Positions 55,543-64,000 of a stretch of DNA of 64,000 nt are shown in pieces. The DNA lies in NCBI RefSeq assembly GCF_964048965.1, contig NZ_OZ040189.1:1116001-1180000 (forward strand), given 5' to 3'. Every line of letters starts with the position of its first letter. Position 1 is the first letter of the stretch. The notes beneath the pieces are model-generated. The model saw only the letters and a list, made by a program, of their open reading frames with translations, did not search any database and had not been told where the DNA came from. Both the position numbers and the translations under genes were made by a program. Source of the DNA: Tenacibaculum sp. 190130A14a (GTDB taxonomy: Bacteria > Bacteroidota > Bacteroidia > Flavobacteriales > Flavobacteriaceae).

Positions 55543-57402
55543 ATTAAAATCAATAATTTCGTCTTTTAACAACTCAATTAACTCGTATTTAAATTCTTTT
55601 ATTTCAGCTCCTTGATACTCACTATTGAATGGGTTTATTTTATCTATTTCACCAATAGATAGTTTGCTTTCATTTTGCAAACCTTTAATATCAATATTAT
55701 CTTTATCTATACCATAGTATTCTAATAAAGCAATATCCATTTCTCTATCTTCCTCTAGTTCTTTATTAGTGTTGGATTTATTTCTGTACTTAGATATCCA
55801 GTACCATTTATTAGCTTTCCAATTCGTCATAAAAGAAGAAACCTCATCATATCCTTTATATTTTACATCCAAGAAAAACACTCCCATTTTACCTTCCTCT
55901 TTATAATGCTTGATATTAATCTTTTCGATAAGAGAATGTATTATTCTCTTAATATCATCAAAACTAGATTCTTCTGTATATTCATTTAGTAATCTTTCTG
56001 TTCTATTATCTCTGAAATTCGACTCTGTGAGTATAAGTTCTTCTTCTAATGTTTGAATTAATTTAATTTGTTCTTGCTTTTTTTCTTTTAAAACCAAAAC
56101 ATTTGACCGAACAAATTCGTCATCTTTAAATTCAGATTCTTCATCAAACATCATTTTATATCCTTTAATTAACTGTTTCTCTACTTTTTTAAGAACTTCC
56201 TTTTCTTTTTCTAATTTTTCTTTAATCTTTTCATGTTTAGATTCTGGTTTAGGTAAACTTTCTAAATATTTTTTTAAATCTTTTGTCTTAAAAAGATGTT
56301 TTATAATAAAGCTATCTAACTTACTTATATTAATACTTCTGGATTCTTTACAATTAGAGTTTGGGTAAACTTTTCCTTTGCATTTATAAGCATTATCTCT
56401 GCTGGTTTTACGTCTTTTACCTACAAATAAACGTTCACAATGATTACAAGTGATTAATCCATTTAATAGATAATTATAATGTGATTTTTTTCCTACGTTT
56501 TTTTTATTTACTGCTAAGTTATCTTGAACTTTTTGCCATAATTCTGGTTCTATAATATTAGGTACTTGCGAAGAGATTAATTCCACTTTAACCTTTGACT
56601 TAACAATTTCTCCGTTTACATTTTCAATTTTATCTTCATAAAGATTCCACTCTCTGACACCTTTGTAAATTTTATTTCTGAGAATATCACTTATTACATT
56701 GCCTCTCCATTTAACAGAGCCTTTATCATGAATAGTCGTTATACCCGTGTATGAATCTTTTCTCGTAATTTCTCCTTTAAAATTTCTACTATACTTTGTA
56801 GGGATTCCTTCGTCATTAAAAATATTAGCTATAGTATATGCTCCTTTACCTTCTAAAGATAATTCAAACATTCTCCTAACGTGAATAGCCTCTTCTTCAT
56901 CAACTACATAATCATTATTACTAGATTTTTTATATCCATAAGGTTTGATACCATGTGTTTTTCCCTCCATTGCTTTTCGTGCATTAGCTAACCGTACTTT
57001 TTTTGACGTTATTTCTGCGTAATAAGCATTAACGACTGACATTAAGCTTGCAAGCATCCTATTTGCAGAATTGTTTAAATCAAAGAAAGAACCATTAGGA
57101 TAGTATTTTACTTTTTTATTCAAACACTCTGCTACAAAGAAGTCCCAAGTCCGTGAATTTCTCTCTATTCTAGATTGGTCAATGCAATAAATGTGTGTTA
57201 TTTCATCTTTTCTTATATCTCGAAATAAATCAGATAAACCATCTCTTACGCTCTCATCTTGAGTTCCACTAATTCCATCATCTACATATACTTGATATTC
57301 TAAACCTAGTTCTTTAGCACATTTTATTCCTCCATCACGTTGGTCGTCTATAGTGTATTTATCTTTTCTATTCTTTGATGTTCTACAATATATTCCTAGC
57401 AT
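55540..57402 (-). CDS. Large serine recombinase (integrase)
   Basis: The 620-residue product has the resolvase domain (residues 1-150) with nucleophile Ser9 in YCRTSKNR and the DQSRIERNSR motif, the recombinase domain (about 160-300), a zinc ribbon with CNHC (about 320) and two more Cys (KCKG, NCKES), and a long coiled coil (about 375-470). This is the plan of phage-type integrases. It is the last gene before the att junction, as is typical. Confidence 0.95.
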   Translation of the reverse strand: MLGIYCRTSKNRKDKYTIDDQRDGGIKCAKELGLEYQVYVDDGISGTQDESVRDGLSDLFRDIRKDEITHIYCIDQSRIERNSRTWDFFVAECLNKKVKYYPNGSFFDLNNSANRMLASLMSVVNAYYAEITSKKVRLANARKAMEGKTHGIKPYGYKKSSNNDYVVDEEEAIHVRRMFELSLEGKGAYTIANIFNDEGIPTKYSRNFKGEITRKDSYTGITTIHDKGSVKWRGNVISDILRNKIYKGVREWNLYEDKIENVNGEIVKSKVKVELISSQVPNIIEPELWQKVQDNLAVNKKNVGKKSHYNYLLNGLITCNHCERLFVGKRRKTSRDNAYKCKGKVYPNSNCKESRSINISKLDSFIIKHLFKTKDLKKYLESLPKPESKHEKIKEKLEKEKEVLKKVEKQLIKGYKMMFDEESEFKDDEFVRSNVLVLKEKKQEQIKLIQTLEEELILTESNFRDNRTERLLNEYTEESSFDDIKRIIHSLIEKINIKHYKEEGKMGVFFLDVKYKGYDEVSSFMTNWKANKWYWISKYRNKSNTNKELEEDREMDIALLEYYGIDKDNIDIKGLQNESKLSIGEIDKINPFNSEYQGAEIKEFKYELIELLKDEIIDFN

Positions 57403-57455
57403 TAACTTTTTTATTTAATCATTAAATATCGAAAAAAATATTGATTTTTATAATA

Positions 57456-58856
57456 TCACTCCTCCTTAATACAAGGCACTGTCCCCAAAGCATCTTTAAA
57501 AACAGATTGCATTATTTTAAGAGTGATTTCTTTATGTTCTTCTTTTACTATTACAGCATCATGAATAGTGAAAGGAATAATATTTTCTTCTACTAATTTT
57601 CTGCAAATTTTATCAATAAAAATATCCGACTCAATTTTTTGAAGTTTGATGGCGAAATCTGAATGTTTTTTAGTTTTGTATAATGATATGATTTTGTAAA
57701 TATTAGGATAAGCCTCTTTAAAAATCTTTTTATCATCTAAATAACTCTTATTTTTAGAATAAGCAATCTTCATCCATAAATCTTTTGATTCTTCTCTAGT
57801 TGTATTGTATAGTTCTTGTAGATGCTCATACCAAACTCCTTTAGTGGTGTATTCAAAATATTTACTTATTTCTTTCTTTAAATCTTCGGTAGCATTAGTT
57901 AGATGTTCTTTTAGTAGAATATTGAATAAAACAGGCTGAGCATTTTTTAAGTCTAAATACACCATGTCTTGATAACCAACGATAAATTGACGTAAATCAC
58001 TACTTAAATTGGTTAAATTAGTATCAATCCTTCCATTTGTTTTATTTCGTTTGTAGTAAATTGATTTTAAATTTTTGCCACCTTCAATTGCTTTAATTGA
58101 GCTAACTCTTGATGTATATTTATTATAAGCTTTTAATTTTTCTTCTTCACTTTCAGCTTTATCTATATTCTCAAAGTATTGAGTAGTAGAAAAAGCAATT
58201 GCTTTTTCAGCATCTATCTTAAAGTTATTTCGAAAATGACTTCCCATTTTTTTAATATGCTTTGGGGCATTATTAATAAAGGTTGAATCGTCATTATAAC
58301 TACTGGTTAAATAGCTTTTATTTTTGGGAGTAATTAAAATTTTTATTTTGTACCATAAGCTGGAAATCCTACTTTTTTGATTGTTTAAATCTTTAGGTAT
58401 TTCAATGCTTTCAGAGTAGTTTTGTTTTGTTGTTGTGAAACAATAGGGAGTAGTTATATCTTCACTTATTATATTATGAATAGATAATAATTTATTATAC
58501 TCTTCAATATATTTATTAATTTCAAATATATAATAGTAAGTTGCTTTGTTTTTGTAATAGTTATCGTTCCATATAATACCTTGGTTTACAAGAAATCTAA
58601 TATAATTAGGATAAGAATTTCCATATTTAGCTTTTAGGTATCTTGAGTCTAAAGGAATAAATTTATACGAATACTTTTCTTTCTTTTTAAATATGGAACT
58701 CTTGTTTATTATTTCACTTATTATAGAAAAAAACACTTCAATGTTATAATCAAAATCAGCAAAACCAAGGTGAAGTTTCAAAAGCAAATTATCTACAATT
58801 GCTTTCGGTAAATGTAAGGTTCTATATTTTTTATATACTTTTTTCTCTGCCATCAA
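57456..58856 (-). CDS. Putative replication protein with family A polymerase-like motifs
   Basis: I do not know a name for this 466-residue protein. Three blocks in the C-terminal half resemble the palm and fingers of family A polymerases: a motif A-like YLDLKNAQPVLF (about residue 302), a basic helix DLWMKIAYSKNKS (about 365) in the place of motif B, and a motif C-like FTIHDAVIVKEE (about 432). The N-terminal 200 residues are basic and Tyr-rich. Its position next to the integrase and a repeat region suggests a role in replicating the element. The assignment is inference. Confidence 0.55.
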   Translation of the reverse strand: MMAEKKVYKKYRTLHLPKAIVDNLLLKLHLGFADFDYNIEVFFSIISEIINKSSIFKKKEKYSYKFIPLDSRYLKAKYGNSYPNYIRFLVNQGIIWNDNYYKNKATYYYIFEINKYIEEYNKLLSIHNIISEDITTPYCFTTTKQNYSESIEIPKDLNNQKSRISSLWYKIKILITPKNKSYLTSSYNDDSTFINNAPKHIKKMGSHFRNNFKIDAEKAIAFSTTQYFENIDKAESEEEKLKAYNKYTSRVSSIKAIEGGKNLKSIYYKRNKTNGRIDTNLTNLSSDLRQFIVGYQDMVYLDLKNAQPVLFNILLKEHLTNATEDLKKEISKYFEYTTKGVWYEHLQELYNTTREESKDLWMKIAYSKNKSYLDDKKIFKEAYPNIYKIISLYKTKKHSDFAIKLQKIESDIFIDKICRKLVEENIIPFTIHDAVIVKEEHKEITLKIMQSVFKDALGTVPCIKEE

Positions 58857-58898
58857 CTCAATTTATAATACGCAATATAACATACATTTTTTAAGAGG

Positions 58899-59019
58899 AA
58901 TTGCATGTTTTTAAATATAAACATAGAATTTTACTTGAAATTTTCTCTTTCTCTTTAATCTAATTATTAATAAACTGTCTAGTTTTTAATTATAGCACTA
59001 TTTTATAAAATTGCATGTT
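58899..59019. repeat. Direct repeat aattgcatgtt, two copies
   Basis: The 11-base word aattgcatgtt occurs at 58899-58909 and again at 59009-59019, exactly 110 nt apart. It lies upstream of the polymerase-like gene in a 339-nt stretch without genes. Confidence 0.6.
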
Positions 59020-59090
59020 AGCGAATAGGTGAGATTCAAAATCCTAAAAAGTACATTTAGAACATTATATGGTTATAATAACCCACCCAG

Positions 59091-59185
59091 GGAGGGGTCT
59101 CTAAGAGAGGTCTCCCCTCCAAGCTGTACATAGGTAGGTATTAAAAAAATGTAAATTGAAAAATGTATATAAACGTGTACAGCTT
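59091..59185. repeat. GC-rich hairpin and 10-bp inverted repeat in the element's noncoding region
   Basis: ggagggg (59091-59097) pairs with cccctcc (59114-59120) and encloses a small tctc-taa-gaga hairpin. Next to it aagctgtaca (59121-59130) is the exact complement of tgtacagctt (59176-59185). Between these arms the word aaaaatgta occurs twice. The dense dyads and short repeats recall an origin of replication or transfer; I found no gene here. Confidence 0.5.
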
Positions 59186-59195
59186 ATGTTGTTTT

Positions 59196-59399
59196 CTAAT
59201 ATTGGAGAGCAGTAACTATATATTCAGCTAGGAATAATTCTTCTAATTGATTGTTTTTTACCAACCAATTGTATTCTTCCTGTAAAATGTCATCATTTAT
59301 TATAGCTTCTTCTTCATATGTTACTTTAGCATACGTTATTAATAGTTCTTTAATTAGTGGTGTTTTAGTAATGTCTATATTTTCTAAATTATGATTCAT
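59196..59399 (-). CDS. Small hypothetical acidic protein of the element
   Basis: The 67-residue product (MNHNLENIDITKTPLIKEL) is acidic and predicted helical, without signal or membrane segment. I do not recognise it. It follows the helix-turn-helix gene by 2 nt and is transcribed with it. Confidence 0.6.
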   Translation of the reverse strand: MNHNLENIDITKTPLIKELLITYAKVTYEEEAIINDDILQEEYNWLVKNNQLEELFLAEYIVTALQY

Positions 59400-59401
59400 T
59401 T

Positions 59402-59614
59402 TTAATTCTTTTTAGTTTTTGTTATGTTGTACTTAGGATTAAATTCAACCAAAATAGATTGATGAATCCTCCAGCTATGTTGCTTTTTGTATAGTAAGTC
59501 TGGATTGTTTTTATACTTCTCTTTCAGTTCTTTAATTCTGTAACGAAATGTTCGTTCACTAATATTAGTTAACTCTAATACCTCTTTGAATTCATAGTAT
59601 GTTTTTTGTTTCAT
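59402..59614 (-). CDS. Helix-turn-helix protein (excisionase or regulator)
   Basis: The 70-residue product starts MKQKTYYEFKEVLELTNISERTFRYRIKEL, a MerR/excisionase-type winged helix in which the recognition helix is ISERTFRYRIK. Small proteins like this act as excisionase or as repressor in integrated elements. It lies upstream of the 67-residue gene and divergent from hsdM, so it may control both directions. Confidence 0.7.
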   Translation of the reverse strand: MKQKTYYEFKEVLELTNISERTFRYRIKELKEKYKNNPDLLYKKQHSWRIHQSILVEFNPKYNITKTKKN

Positions 59615-59640
59615 TAGCTTATGTTTATTAATAAATATGC

Positions 59641-59699
59641 AGCTGCAACCAAAAAGACCATTTTTGAATAATATTTTTTAAAATATTGTTTGTTGCTGC
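59641..59699. promoter_or_regulatory. Divergent control region between the HTH gene and hsdM
   Basis: An imperfect inverted repeat (agctgcaac near 59642 with gttgctgct near 59691) and an inner aatatt...aatatt dyad lie between the two divergent start codons. The HTH protein is the obvious candidate binder. Confidence 0.3.
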
Positions 59700-59771
59700 T
59701 ATTATTGATACATTTAGAGTCCTTAAAAAATGAAGTGAAAAACTTTTTTATCTAAAAACAAACTAGCTAAA

Positions 59772-62189
59772 ATGGCAATTAAAAAATCGGATTTATACAG
59801 CTCTTTATGGGCAAGTTGTGATGAGTTACGTGGCGGAATGGATGCTTCTCAATACAAAGATTATGTACTAACAATGCTTTTTGTAAAGTATGTGTCAGAT
59901 AAGTATGCGGGTAATCCTATGAGTTTAATTGAAGTGCCTAAAGGAGCTTCATTTGATGATATGGTAGCTTTAAAAGGACAACCCGATATTGGTGACCGTA
60001 TTAACAAAGAAATTCTTAGACCTTTATTTGCAGCCAATGGTTTAGAAGGCGCTATGGAATTAGCCGATTTCAATGATGATGAAAAACTAGGTTCGGGTAA
60101 AGAAAAAGTAGACCGCTTATCTAAACTTATTGCCATATTTGAGCATGAAGGTTTAAACTTTAAAAATAACCGTGCTGAAGATGATGATATTCTTGGTGAT
60201 GCGTATGAGTTTTTAATGCGCCACTTTGCTACCGAGTCTGGAAAAAGTAAAGGACAGTTTTATACTCCCGCAGAAGTATCTAGAATTTTAGCCAAAGTAA
60301 TAGAAGTAGATAAAGCAGATAGACCATCCTATACGGCATATGACCCAACCTGTGGTTCGGGGTCGTTATTATTAAAAGTTGCTGATGAAGCTCCTAATGG
60401 CTTAACCTTATACGGACAAGAGAAAGATATTGCTACCAAAGGGTTAGCTATTATGAATATGTGGCTTCATGGCTATCCAGAAGCTTCTATTGCTAGTAAA
60501 AACACCATTGCTTCTCCACAATTTAAAGATGACGGACAATTAAAGCGTTTCGATTTTGTGGTAGCAAATCCACCGTTTTCTGTAAAAAACTGGACAAGTG
60601 GTATTGTACCTATGAATGATGAATTTAATCGTTTTAAAGGCTATGGAATTCCTCCAGAAAAAAATGGAGACTACGCTTTTTTACTACACATTTTAGCCTC
60701 GTTAAAAAGTACAGGTAAAGGTGCAGTTATTTTACCACACGGTGTATTGTTTAGAGGAAACGCAGAAGCAGAAATTAGAAAGAACATACTAGAGCGTAAG
60801 TGGATAAAAGGAATTATTGGTTTACCCGCAAACTTGTTTTACGGTACAGGCATTCCCGCATGTATTATTGTGTTAGACAAAGAACATGCGAACGAGCGAG
60901 AAGGTGTTTTTATGATAGATGCCAGTAAAGGATTTATTAAAGACGGAAACAAAAACCGTTTACGTGAGCAAGACTTACACAAAATTGTAGATGTATTTAA
61001 CTCACAAACTGAAGTTAAAAAATACGCTCGTTTTGTGCCTTTTTCAGAAATTGAAAAGAATGAGTACAACTTAAACATACCTCGTTATATTGATACTCAA
61101 GAAGCGGAAGACATTCAAGATTTAAATGCACATTTAAACGGAGGCATACCACAAAAAGATGTAGATGCCTTACAAGAGTATTGGACTGTGTACCCAAATT
61201 TAAAACAAGAACTATTTAGTACTTTAAGAGAGGGCTATTTACGCTTAAATGTAGCAAAATCTGAGATTAAGAACACCATTTATCAACATCCAGATTTTAT
61301 TAGCTATAACGAGACGTTAGACACTATTTATAAAGAATTTACCACAGCAAACCATGCCTTTTTAAATAGTATTGATATAACTACCAAACCAAAAGCGTTT
61401 ATTAAAACCATTGCAGAAGATTTACTTACACGTTATGCCAACAAAGCACTTATTAACAACTATGATGTGTACCAGCATTTGTTAGACTATTGGAATAACA
61501 CCATGAAAGATGATGTGTATTTGTTAATAGAAGACGGTTGGGTAGCCAAAACTAAGCGAATTATTGAAAAAAATAAAAGTGGTAAAGAAGTAGATAAAGG
61601 TTGGACGTGCGATTTACTACCGAAGCAATTAATAATAGATACCTATTTAGCTGAAGAACAGCAAGCATTACAAGCTATAGAGGCTGAGTTAGAAACCATA
61701 CAAGCCAATAATACAGAATTGATAGAAGAACATGCTGGTGAAGAAGGATTGCTAAATGAAGCTACCAACGATAAAGGTAGCATTACCAAAACCACAGTAA
61801 GCAAGTATATAAAAGAAATTAAAGATAATCCTAACGAAGCAGAAGCGTTAACAGTAGCTAACCAATTATTGAAGCTTTTTACTAAAGAGGCTAGTTTAAA
61901 AAAGGATATTAAAACAAAAACAGCTGCTTTAGATGAACTTTGTTTGGCTCAATATGGTAAACTAACCGAAGAGGAAGTACACCAATTGGTAGTAGATAAA
62001 AAATGGCTAGCCAATTTACAGGCTACTTTACAAACGGAAATTGATGCCATTTCTCAACGTTTAACGAGCCGTATTAAAGAACTAGCGGAACGTTATGAGC
62101 ATACGTTAACCGAATTGGATAGCACCACCAATGAATTGGAAAGTAAGGTAAGTGTACATTTAAAAACAATGGGTTTGGTATGGAGTTAG
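59772..62189 (+). CDS. hsdM: Type I restriction-modification methyltransferase subunit HsdM with long C-terminal extension
   Basis: The 805-residue product is a class I adenine methyltransferase. The N-terminal HsdM helical domain (1 to about 150) begins MAIKKSDLYSSLWASCDELRGG. The AdoMet motif DPTCGSGSLL starts at about residue 191 and the catalytic NPPF is at about 266. Typical HsdM has about 500 residues; here some 280 extra residues follow, with coiled-coil character from about 640. It overlaps hsdS by 10 nt. Confidence 0.95.
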   Translation: MAIKKSDLYSSLWASCDELRGGMDASQYKDYVLTMLFVKYVSDKYAGNPMSLIEVPKGASFDDMVALKGQPDIGDRINKEILRPLFAANGLEGAMELADFNDDEKLGSGKEKVDRLSKLIAIFEHEGLNFKNNRAEDDDILGDAYEFLMRHFATESGKSKGQFYTPAEVSRILAKVIEVDKADRPSYTAYDPTCGSGSLLLKVADEAPNGLTLYGQEKDIATKGLAIMNMWLHGYPEASIASKNTIASPQFKDDGQLKRFDFVVANPPFSVKNWTSGIVPMNDEFNRFKGYGIPPEKNGDYAFLLHILASLKSTGKGAVILPHGVLFRGNAEAEIRKNILERKWIKGIIGLPANLFYGTGIPACIIVLDKEHANEREGVFMIDASKGFIKDGNKNRLREQDLHKIVDVFNSQTEVKKYARFVPFSEIEKNEYNLNIPRYIDTQEAEDIQDLNAHLNGGIPQKDVDALQEYWTVYPNLKQELFSTLREGYLRLNVAKSEIKNTIYQHPDFISYNETLDTIYKEFTTANHAFLNSIDITTKPKAFIKTIAEDLLTRYANKALINNYDVYQHLLDYWNNTMKDDVYLLIEDGWVAKTKRIIEKNKSGKEVDKGWTCDLLPKQLIIDTYLAEEQQALQAIEAELETIQANNTELIEEHAGEEGLLNEATNDKGSITKTTVSKYIKEIKDNPNEAEALTVANQLLKLFTKEASLKKDIKTKTAALDELCLAQYGKLTEEEVHQLVVDKKWLANLQATLQTEIDAISQRLTSRIKELAERYEHTLTELDSTTNELESKVSVHLKTMGLVWS

Positions 62190-63370
62190 CAACAAAACAA
62201 GGGTTTAAGCAGACAGAAATAGGTTTGATTCCAGAGGATTGGAGAATTAGGGAATTAGACCATGTTTTAAAGTTTGGAAGTGGTCAAGACTACAAACATT
62301 TATCAAAAGGTGATATCCCAGTTTACGGGACTGGGGGTATTATGACATATGTTAATAATCACCTCTATAATGGAGAATCAGTTGGTATTGGAAGGAAAGG
62401 AACAATCGATAAGCCAGTATTTTTATCTGGAAAATTTTGGACTGTAGATACGCTTTTCTATACGAAGGACTTCTTGGATTCAATCCCTAAGTTTATATAT
62501 TATAAATTCTTGATAATACCATGGAAAGAGTATAATGAAGCTTCTGGTGTTCCAAGTTTAAATAAAAACACTCTTGGTAAGATTAAGATTGCTCTCCCGC
62601 CAACCCTAAAAGAACAAAAAGCCATAGCCACAGCTTTAAGTGATGTAGATGACCTTATTGCAAGTTTAGAAAGTTTAATAGCTAAAAAACAAGCCATAAA
62701 ACAAGGCGCTATGCAGCAGTTGTTAACGCCTCCACACAAAGGTGGTAAACGCTTACCTGGGTTTTCTGGAGAGTGGATGGAGAAAAGTTTGACTGAACTA
62801 GCCTGGTTTCAAGAAGGTCCTGGCTTGAGAAAGTGGCAATTTACTACTAAAGGAATTAAAGTAATTAATATCACTAATCTGGTTGATGGGTATCTTGATT
62901 TAGATAAAACTACCAGACATATTTCATGGGATGAGTTTCATAAGATGTATAAGCATTTTGAAGTAGATGAGCATGATATTGTTGTAGCTAGTTCTGGTAA
63001 TTCATATTGTAAAACATCAATTGTTCGCCAACAGGACTTACCTTTGGTTATGAATACTAGCGTTATTAGGTTCAAACCTAATTCAATAATGAATTATCAA
63101 TTATTATTAATTTTATTGAAATCAAGCCAATTTAAGAAACAAATAGATTTGCTTATTACTGGCGGGGCTCAACCAAATTTTGGACCAGTGCATTTACCAA
63201 AAGTATTTTTTAGTATACCAGAATCGAAAGAAGAACAAAAAGCCATCGCTGAAATCCTTTCAGATATGGATGCAGAAATAGCCCAATTAGAAACCAAAAA
63301 AGCAAAATACCAACAACTCAAACAAGGTATGATGCAAGAGCTGTTAACAGGTAAAACAAGGTTGGTGTAG
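62180..63370 (+). CDS. hsdS: Type I restriction-modification specificity subunit HsdS
   Basis: The 396-residue product has two target recognition domains (about 20-140 and 205-330), each followed by a conserved helix with LKEQKAIATALSDVDDLI or KEEQKAIAEILSDMDAEI. These helices dimerise and set the spacing between the two half-sites. The start ATG overlaps hsdM. The recognition sequence cannot be derived from sequence alone. Confidence 0.95.
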   Translation: MELATKQGFKQTEIGLIPEDWRIRELDHVLKFGSGQDYKHLSKGDIPVYGTGGIMTYVNNHLYNGESVGIGRKGTIDKPVFLSGKFWTVDTLFYTKDFLDSIPKFIYYKFLIIPWKEYNEASGVPSLNKNTLGKIKIALPPTLKEQKAIATALSDVDDLIASLESLIAKKQAIKQGAMQQLLTPPHKGGKRLPGFSGEWMEKSLTELAWFQEGPGLRKWQFTTKGIKVINITNLVDGYLDLDKTTRHISWDEFHKMYKHFEVDEHDIVVASSGNSYCKTSIVRQQDLPLVMNTSVIRFKPNSIMNYQLLLILLKSSQFKKQIDLLITGGAQPNFGPVHLPKVFFSIPESKEEQKAIAEILSDMDAEIAQLETKKAKYQQLKQGMMQELLTGKTRLV

Positions 63371-63371
63371 T

Positions 63372-64000
63372 ATGAGTGATACTGTTGCAAATAGTACTGA
63401 AGTACATACAGGTAAAACTTATGGATTAAAGTCTTTTAATCAACTAAATAAATACCGTTTTGTTGTAGAGAAGTACCAAAGAGGTTATAAATGGGGCACA
63501 AAACAGGTTGAAGAACTATTAGACGATATAAACAGTTTTAAAAAAGAAGAGCAAGCTTTTTATTGCTTACAACCTATTGTAGTAAAAGAGATAGATACAA
63601 ATAAGTTCGAGCTTATAGATGGGCAACAACGCCTAACTACCACCTATATTATTTTACAATGTTTAGGCATAACAATTTTTAATTTAGATTATAAAACCCG
63701 TAAACAAAGCGAAATATTTTTAAACAATATTAAAGACCTTACAGTGGTCGATTTAAGTAAAATTAAGTTAACACAAGCTTGGATTGACTATGCAGCTGCA
63801 AATCCAGAACAAAATAATGTAGATAACTACCATTTTTTTAGTAGCTACCAAATAATTGCAAATTGGTTACAAGCTTTAAGTCCTTCAGAAAAGGAAATAT
63901 TCACCAATAAATTACGCAACCACACTAAAGTGATTTGGTATAGTATTAAAAGTAAACAAAGCCCAGAAGAAATTTTCATCAATTTTAATCAAGGAAAAAT
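63372..64000 (+). CDS. DUF262 domain protein, N-terminal part (cut by window edge)
   Basis: The visible 209 residues have the DUF262 pattern: a VEKYQRGYKWGTKQVEELLDDI block and the conserved IDGQQRLTTTY (about residue 84). This domain is the nucleotide-hydrolysing half of GmrSD-type restriction systems and of several defence genes. The gene starts one base after hsdS, so it belongs to the same operon; a DUF262 gene between hsdS and hsdR is common in Bacteroidota. The rest, and hsdR, should lie beyond the window. Confidence 0.85.
   Translation, partial: MSDTVANSTEVHTGKTYGLKSFNQLNKYRFVVEKYQRGYKWGTKQVEELLDDINSFKKEEQAFYCLQPIVVKEIDTNKFELIDGQQRLTTTYIILQCLGITIFNLDYKTRKQSEIFLNNIKDLTVVDLSKIKLTQAWIDYAAANPEQNNVDNYHFFSSYQIIANWLQALSPSEKEIFTNKLRNHTKVIWYSIKSKQSPEEIFINFNQGK

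Larger units (their letters stand above)
55523..64000. mobile_element. Integrated element (serine-recombinase island), open at the right edge
   Basis: The element starts in the TIGR02757 gene and includes the large serine recombinase, the polymerase-like gene, a repeat-rich noncoding region, two small genes and a type I restriction-modification cassette. The first four are very AT-rich and lie on the minus strand; the restriction cassette lies on the plus strand and has a less extreme composition, which suggests a mosaic. The right boundary is beyond the window. Confidence 0.8.

Noticed and set aside
58857..59195. Repeats in the element as a CRISPR array
   Set aside because: There are only two copies of the longest direct repeat, the spacing is 110 nt and no cas gene is nearby. 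No CRISPR array was seen anywhere in the window.

Overview
The window comes from a low-GC member of the Bacteroidota, almost certainly family Flavobacteriaceae. The evidence is the gene order, the type of ribosomal proteins, the presence of a DUF4295/bL38 gene after rpmB-rpmG, promoters of the TAnnTTTG type, menaquinone (menD, menB) genes, many secreted peptidases with Sec or lipoprotein signals, and the near absence of Shine-Dalgarno sequences. The genus cannot be fixed from the sequence alone.

Layout. Positions 1-13705 hold the S10-spc-alpha ribosomal cluster on the plus strand, from the last third of rplC through rplQ, with secY, infA and rpoA. The cluster is not one continuous transcript: a terminator, a promoter and a leader lie between rpsN and rpsH. 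The otherwise tight spacing is also opened before rpsM, rpsD, rpoA and rplQ, and each of these gaps holds inverted repeats that look like ribosomal-protein leader RNAs. Positions 13770-18819 hold carA, eno, gltA and an arginase. Positions 19468-26888 are a complete thiamine operon (thiS, thiC, a TenI-like gene, thiD, thiE, thiG, thiH, thiF-rhodanese) behind a TPP riboswitch. Positions 26895-39116 are chromosomal housekeeping genes: a secreted M1 peptidase, transaldolase, menD, menB, cinA, rpmB-rpmG-bL38 and ftsY. Positions 39181-55225 hold envelope and regulatory genes: a penicillin-binding-protein-like hydrolase, a lipoprotein amidase, rimO, a Crp-family regulator with a small membrane-gene cassette, an M14 peptidase, a Dph6-like ATPase, a FIST protein with a histidine kinase, a PAS protein and an S10 peptidase.

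From about 55517 to the right edge lies an integrated mobile element. It starts inside a TIGR02757 gene, of which only the C-terminal third remains (55256-55522). It carries a large serine recombinase, a protein with motifs resembling a family A polymerase palm, a noncoding region rich in repeats, two small genes (one a helix-turn-helix protein), and then a divergently transcribed restriction cassette: hsdM, hsdS and a DUF262 gene that runs off the window. The other end of the element and the N-terminal part of the TIGR02757 gene should lie beyond position 64000.

The most interesting parts are the serine-recombinase island with its polymerase-like protein and putative origin region, the set of structured leaders in the ribosomal cluster, a candidate small RNA near 40763-40831, and a GC-rich folded element in front of ftsY.
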